Source of the DNA: Helicobacter saguini
GTDB lineage: Bacteria > Campylobacterota > Campylobacteria > Campylobacterales > Helicobacteraceae
NCBI RefSeq assembly: GCF_000762875.2
Contig: NZ_JRMP02000008.1
Span: forward strand, 1 to 64,000
Length of the DNA: 64,000 nucleotides
Direction of reading: 5' to 3'
The notes under the pieces are model-generated. The model saw only the letters and a list, made by a program, of their open reading frames with translations, did no database searches and was not told the origin of the DNA. Shown here piece by piece: positions 60,145 through 64,000 of the stretch (the first letter of the stretch is position 1; every line of letters begins with the position of its first letter). The translations under genes were made by a program, and so were the position numbers.

Positions 60145-60222
60145 AAATTTAGCCTAAAATTTTTCTAATATTATAAAATATTTTATTTAAGATTTAAAAA
60201 ATTCGCAATTTATAAAGGGAAA

Positions 60223-61083
60223 ATGATGGAATTGAAGGGAAAATTAGCCAGATATATCGATAAAGGCGTGGAATTTTTGGGGCTAATAAAGGATGAGAGC
60301 CACATTATGCCACTTGATATTAGCAATAATATGAATGAATTTATTGTTAATTTTACGCGCTTTTCAAAGGTTTTAAACACGCAAAATCCGCTTATTTCAC
60401 TTAGTGACGTAAGGCTTTTAGCCCCGATAAAATCGCCCTTGCAAGATGTGATTTGCTTAGGGATAAATTATATGGAGCACGCGGTGGAATCGATGAAATT
60501 TAAAAAGGAAAATTTTGATGGGAAACGCGAGGAGGCTGTGTATTTTGGTAAAAGGGTGAATGAATTTAGTGCTTCAGGTGATACTTTTTGTAACACTAAT
60601 TTGACAAAGCAGCTTGATTATGAGGTCGAGCTAGCCGTGATTATCGGCACGGATGCGCGAAATGTGAGTGAAAATGACACGCACAGCCACATTTTTGGCT
60701 ATAGCATTATGAATGATATTTCTGCGCGTGATTTGCAGCTAAAGCACAAGCAGTGGTATGCTGGCAAGAGTTTGGAGGGTGCGTGTCCGCTTGGTCCTTT
60801 TATCGTGCTGCGGGATAGCATAGATGTTACGAATCTAAACATTAGGAGCTATGTCAATGGCGAATTGCGGCAAAATAGTAACACTTCTAAGATGATTTTT
60901 GGCATAAATTATGTGATTAGCGAGCTCTCGCATTATTTTACGCTAAAGGCTGGGAGCATTATTTCGATGGGCACGCCTAGTGGCGTTGGCATGGGCTTTA
61001 ATCCGCCAAAGTTCCTACAAAGCGGCGATGTGGTGAAATGCGAGATTGAAAACATCGGGGAGATTGTTACTTATATAAAGTAG
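60223..61083 (+). CDS. Fumarylacetoacetate hydrolase-family protein
   Basis: The 286-residue protein has the FAH domain from about residue 65: DVICLGINYMEHAVES with the metal-site entrance, YEVELAVIIGTDARNV carrying the metal-binding Glu pair, FGYSIMNDISARDLQ, and GTPSGVGMGFNPP near the end. Members hydrolyse or decarboxylate 2-oxo or 2-keto acids, and oxaloacetate decarboxylase or acylpyruvase activity is common in bacteria. Substrate here is unknown. AAAGGGAAA lies before ATG 60223. It converges on argG with 12 bp between the stops; there TAGATTCTATAGAATCTA (61082-61099) forms a perfect AT palindrome. Confidence 0.9.
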   Translation: MMELKGKLARYIDKGVEFLGLIKDESHIMPLDISNNMNEFIVNFTRFSKVLNTQNPLISLSDVRLLAPIKSPLQDVICLGINYMEHAVESMKFKKENFDGKREEAVYFGKRVNEFSASGDTFCNTNLTKQLDYEVELAVIIGTDARNVSENDTHSHIFGYSIMNDISARDLQLKHKQWYAGKSLEGACPLGPFIVLRDSIDVTNLNIRSYVNGELRQNSNTSKMIFGINYVISELSHYFTLKAGSIISMGTPSGVGMGFNPPKFLQSGDVVKCEIENIGEIVTYIK

Positions 61084-61095
61084 ATTCTATAGAAT

Positions 61096-62343
61096 CTACT
61101 TCCCCTTAGCCTTACCCGCGATGATAAAGCGTAAGGCGTTTAGTTTTATAAAGCCTGCGGCGTCTTTTTGATTATACACAGAATCTTCCTCAAAAGTGCT
61201 GTAAGCTGCGTTAAATAGCGAGTTTGGCGACTTGCGACCTACTACCATCACATTTCCCTTGTAAAGATTCAAAGTTACCACGCCATTTACACGCTCTTGT
61301 GTCTTATCAATTAACGCCTGTAACGCCTCACGCTCCGGGCTAAACCAGTAGCCATTATAAATCAAATCCGCGAAACGTGGCATTATAGAATCTTTTAAAT
61401 GCGCCTCCTCCCTATCAAGCGTCAAAGATTCTATCGCCCTGTGCGCCTTTAGATATATCGCACCACCTGGCGTTTCATAGCACCCACGCGACTTCATCCC
61501 CACATATCGATTTTCTACCAAATCTAAGCGCCCTATGCCATGCTTTCCGCCTAGCTCATTTAGTCGCGTCCAAAATGCCGCCGGGCTAAGCTTTTTACCA
61601 TTTATAGCCACGCCATCGCCACTCTTAAACTCGATTGTAACGCGTTCTGGCTTATCAGGCGCATTCAAAGGCGAAACGCTCCACCGCCACATATCCTCCT
61701 CTGGCGCGACATTTGGGTCCTCCAAAATCTGCCCCTCATAGCTAATATGCAGCAAATTCGCATCCATTGAATAGGGCGATTTATTCGCCTTTTTTTCAAT
61801 CGGTATCCCCGCAGATTCAGCGTATTTTAGGAGCTTCTCACGGCTATTTAAGTCCCACTCACGCCACGGGGCAATCACTTTAATATCCGGATTTAACGCA
61901 TACGCGCCAAGCTCGAAACGCACCTGGTCATTTCCCTTGCCTGTGGCGCCATGCGCTATGGCGTCCGCGCCGACTTTCTTAGCAATTTCTACTAAATGCT
62001 TTGTGATTAGCGGGCGCGCGATGCTAGTACCCAGCAGGTATTCGCCCTCATAAATCGTGTTTGCCCGAAACATAGGGAAAACAAAATCGCGGATAAACTC
62101 CTCACGCAAGTCCTCTATAAAAATATTTTGTGCTTTTATGCCTAGTTTCAGGGCTTTAGCCCTTGCAGGTTCGACCTCCTCGCCCTGTCCTATGTCGGCT
62201 GTGAATGTGACGACCTCGCAGCCATAAGTATCGCCTAGCCATTTTAAAATCACGCTGGTATCAAGCCCGCCGCTATAAGCTAGGACTACCTTTTTTATTT
62301 TTTTATTTGTTTTAGATTCTGTATTTTTTGTGGTTTTTGCCAT
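61096..62343 (-). CDS. argG: Argininosuccinate synthase
   Basis: The 415-residue enzyme begins [20 protein letters not shown], the P-loop of the AANH class. It has [60 protein letters not shown] and the C-terminal [20 protein letters not shown]. It joins citrulline and aspartate with ATP. The length is typical, with only a short Lys-rich start extension. AAGGATAAC precedes the ATG. Codon use includes several GC-rich stretches but no sign of transfer. Other arginine genes are not nearby. Confidence 0.97.
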   Translation of the reverse strand: MAKTTKNTESKTNKKIKKVVLAYSGGLDTSVILKWLGDTYGCEVVTFTADIGQGEEVEPARAKALKLGIKAQNIFIEDLREEFIRDFVFPMFRANTIYEGEYLLGTSIARPLITKHLVEIAKKVGADAIAHGATGKGNDQVRFELGAYALNPDIKVIAPWREWDLNSREKLLKYAESAGIPIEKKANKSPYSMDANLLHISYEGQILEDPNVAPEEDMWRWSVSPLNAPDKPERVTIEFKSGDGVAINGKKLSPAAFWTRLNELGGKHGIGRLDLVENRYVGMKSRGCYETPGGAIYLKAHRAIESLTLDREEAHLKDSIMPRFADLIYNGYWFSPEREALQALIDKTQERVNGVVTLNLYKGNVMVVGRKSPNSLFNAAYSTFEEDSVYNQKDAAGFIKLNALRFIIAGKAKGK

Positions 62344-62434
62344 TTGTTATCCTTTATTTAGATTCTATAAAAGCTAGATTCTATCATAAAATTTTGATAA
62401 AATTTCGCGTTTTATTTAGTTTAAAGGAGAAAAA

Positions 62435-62809
62435 ATGCTACTTGAGATTAAAAATTTGAAATTTAAGGCAATCATAGGAATCTTGCCGCGTGAGCGTAGC
62501 AGGGCGCAAAATGTGGTGCTAGATTCTAAGATTTATTACAATCCAAAGCATAAAAGTTTGGCTAGTTTTGGTGGATATTTGGACTATGGCGAGATAATTA
62601 ATGAGCTAAAAAATATGGTAATTGAGCGGAAATTTGAGCTATTAGAAGACGCATTAAGCGAGATTCTACCGCACTTTCTAAACACTCACAAGGCAATTTA
62701 TAAAATGAGCCTAACAATTAGTAAGCCTGATATTTTTAAGGAGTGTGATGTGAGTATTACGCACACAATGAGTGCGAAAACGCTGGTGTTGAAGTCAATG
62801 GAAAAATAA
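62435..62809 (+). CDS. folB: Dihydroneopterin aldolase
   Basis: The 124-residue protein has the FolB start (LLEIKNLKFKAIIGILPRER). YLDYGEIINELKNMVIERKF and FELLEDALSEILPHFLN follow, with the catalytic Glu, and ITHTMSAKTLVLKS closes it. It cleaves dihydroneopterin in folate biosynthesis. AAAGGAG stands just before the ATG. It converges on cysE with 3 bp between the stops. The family is small and divergent but the pattern is clear. Confidence 0.85.
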   Translation: MLLEIKNLKFKAIIGILPRERSRAQNVVLDSKIYYNPKHKSLASFGGYLDYGEIINELKNMVIERKFELLEDALSEILPHFLNTHKAIYKMSLTISKPDIFKECDVSITHTMSAKTLVLKSMEK

Positions 62810-62812
62810 GCC

Positions 62813-63613
62813 CTACTTCTTTATCGCCTTCAAAAATTCATCATATATAGAATCTAGTTTGTCAAGTTGCTCTTTTAGATTCTCATATTCCTTGCATTTT
62901 GTAGAATCTAGATTCTGCTCTTGCAGCATAGATTCTAAGATTTTTAGGCGACACAGGATATATTCAAACATTTTTTTATCAATATCAGGCAGCTTCGTAG
63001 TCACCAGCTCTTTGCAATCAGCACTCTTAGATTCTATAGAATCTTTTTTAGAATCTTCGCCTATAATTCGCGCTGGAATGCCAACCGCCGTAGCGTTACT
63101 TGGCACATTTTTTACCACGACAGAGTTTGAGCCGATTTTGGCATTTTCGCCAACGACTATGTTACCCAAAATCTTAGCCCCCGCGCCGACTACGACATTA
63201 TTCATAAGCGTAGGATGGCGCTTTGTCTTTTCAAGGCTCACGCCGCCAAGGCTTACGCCCTGATAAATCGTCACATCATTGCCAATCTGCGCAGTCTCGC
63301 CGATAACCACGCCTATGCCATGGTCGATAAACACGCGCCGCCCGATATACGCCGCCGGATGTATATCCATACTCGTCAAAAACTGCGCCCAGCCCATGAT
63401 AATACGCCCAAGCAGCTTAAAACCACGCTTGTAAAGGCGATGAGCTATGCGATGATGGAAAAGAGCAATTAGCCCCTGATAGTTGAAAAAAAGCTCCAAA
63501 AAGCCGTTATACGCGGGGTCTTTAGCCTTTGGCACGCTAAAATCTTCCCTAATCTGCGTCCAAAAGGGCGGATTTTCTTTGTCAATGATATTATTTTCAT
63601 TATCAATTGTCAT
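62813..63613 (-). CDS. cysE: Serine O-acetyltransferase with a C-terminal extension
   Basis: The protein of 266 residues has the CysE layout: an N-terminal helical part (FHHRIAHRLYKRGFKLLGRI), then the left-handed beta-helix of hexapeptide repeats (IHPAAYIGRRVFIDHGIGVV, IGETAQIGNDVTIYQGVSLG, RHPTLMNNVVVGAGAKILGN, ENAKIGSNSVVVKNVP) and IPARII. It makes O-acetylserine for cysteine synthesis. About 75 residues after IPARII are a helical, Lys/Glu-rich tail with DSIESKS, longer than in typical CysE of this group (near 170-200 residues). The cysteine-feedback tail is thus replaced or extended. ATG 63613 follows AAGGGGC. Confidence 0.92.
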   Translation of the reverse strand: MTIDNENNIIDKENPPFWTQIREDFSVPKAKDPAYNGFLELFFNYQGLIALFHHRIAHRLYKRGFKLLGRIIMGWAQFLTSMDIHPAAYIGRRVFIDHGIGVVIGETAQIGNDVTIYQGVSLGGVSLEKTKRHPTLMNNVVVGAGAKILGNIVVGENAKIGSNSVVVKNVPSNATAVGIPARIIGEDSKKDSIESKSADCKELVTTKLPDIDKKMFEYILCRLKILESMLQEQNLDSTKCKEYENLKEQLDKLDSIYDEFLKAIKK

Positions 63614-63622
63614 TTTTGCCCC

Positions 63623-64000
63623 TTAATGCAAAAAGTGGCGTTTGTGGCTGAAATAAAGGGCGATGTTGTGTTCATTTGCTGCGTCTATTACTTCTTTATC
63701 ACGGATGCTACCACCTGGCTGTATTACTGCCGCTACGCCATATTTTGCCACTAGCTCTATGCTATCTTTGAATGGGAAAAAGGCTTCGCTAGCTACCACG
63801 CTCCCTTTCAAGTCTAGCCCCATTTCATCCGCTTTTTTCACCGCCGCATATATCGCATCCACGCGGCTTGTCATACCCATACCGATTGCGACTAGCATAG
63901 AATCTTTTACGAAAGTTATGCAGTTTGATTTTGTCAAAGCGGCGATTTTATAGGCGATTTCTAAGTCTTTCATCTGGCTATCACTCGCGGAAACTTCGCT
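63623..64000 (-). CDS. purH: IMP cyclohydrolase / AICAR formyltransferase, C-terminal part
   Basis: The frame enters from the right edge and covers the last 125 codons of PurH. Visible are [19 protein letters not shown], the [16 protein letters not shown] segment, [40 protein letters not shown] and the terminal Arg-His-Phe-x-His (FSHKRHFLH), all from the AICAR transformylase domain. It completes the last two steps of IMP synthesis. The rest lies outside the window. It ends 9 bp before cysE, so the two may be cotranscribed. Confidence 0.95.
   Translation of the reverse strand, partial: SEVSASDSQMKDLEIAYKIAALTKSNCITFVKDSMLVAIGMGMTSRVDAIYAAVKKADEMGLDLKGSVVASEAFFPFKDSIELVAKYGVAAVIQPGGSIRDKEVIDAANEHNIALYFSHKRHFLH

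Noticed and set aside
62859-63472. Two plus-strand frames opposite cysE
   Set aside because: They are shadows of cysE in GC-richer DNA and have no ribosome site.

Overview
The window looks like a chromosomal segment of an enterohepatic Helicobacter-like Campylobacterota species. The base composition is strongly AT-rich. Helicobacter-type genes are present (ArsR-like regulator, four-subunit pyruvate:flavodoxin oxidoreductase, MqnD of the futalosine pathway, DmpI-like tautomerase, RibBA with a decayed second domain, epsilon-type RecO and FliP). The octamer AGATTCTA / TAGAATCT is scattered through genes and intergenic DNA alike, so many proteins carry Asp-Ser and Glu-Ser rich linkers. No rRNA, CRISPR array, plasmid origin or prophage was seen.

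Region 1 (1-10.9 kb) is accessory. The minus strand carries a decayed tandem array in which five starts of one lipase-like family (at 566, 1215, 2950, 3739 and 5307) alternate with small membrane proteins. The array is cut by two copies of one IS1595-family element. Upstream of it on the same strand is a two-gene operon for a 1266-residue membrane-associated protein and a 450-residue protein, neither recognised. The layout resembles effector/immunity modules, but this is inference.

Region 2 (11-18.4 kb) holds a YgiC-like ATP-grasp gene and a giant type IIG restriction-modification gene. A (CT)9 tract at its 3' end decides between a 1560-residue product and one of about 1812 residues with a second specificity segment. 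REP-like palindromes are inserted in frame in its linkers. A RelB/RelE-type module with a frameshifted toxin sits between two 84-bp copies of the gene's 3' end.

Region 3 (18.4-34.3 kb) is mostly core: dcd, a hemerythrin, a haem-motif chemoreceptor, two outer-membrane proteins, a formyltransferase, surE, a serine hydrolase, rpoN, fliP, a DapC-like aminotransferase and a two-subunit gluconate-dehydrogenase-like enzyme. The gap inside the last pair contains a REP element and a dense cluster of hairpins.

Region 4 (34.3-38 kb) has surface-glycan genes with homopolymeric G tracts: a GT8 gene (in frame) and a GT2 gene (out of frame in this sequence), with an EamA transporter between them. Region 5 (38-51.6 kb) is housekeeping: nusA, nnr, a copper-efflux-like adaptor with a T17 tract before it, ribBA, tRNA-Gln, initiator tRNA, lgt-nadD-rsfS and porGDA...porB. 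Elements of one repeat family lie before and inside the por locus, and a related leader precedes the GMC oxidoreductase gene.

Region 6 (51.8-64 kb) has an asparagine synthetase interrupted by a poly-G linker, mqnD, a 908-residue two-domain glycosyltransferase with its own G tract, an arsR-like regulator, recO, a TrpC-like gene, an FAH-family gene, argG, folB, cysE and the 3' end of purH.

The main themes are contingency loci (one CT tract, four coding G tracts with similar flanks, one intergenic G tract, one promoter-proximal T tract) and several families of small palindromic repeats that entered coding sequence without stopping translation.
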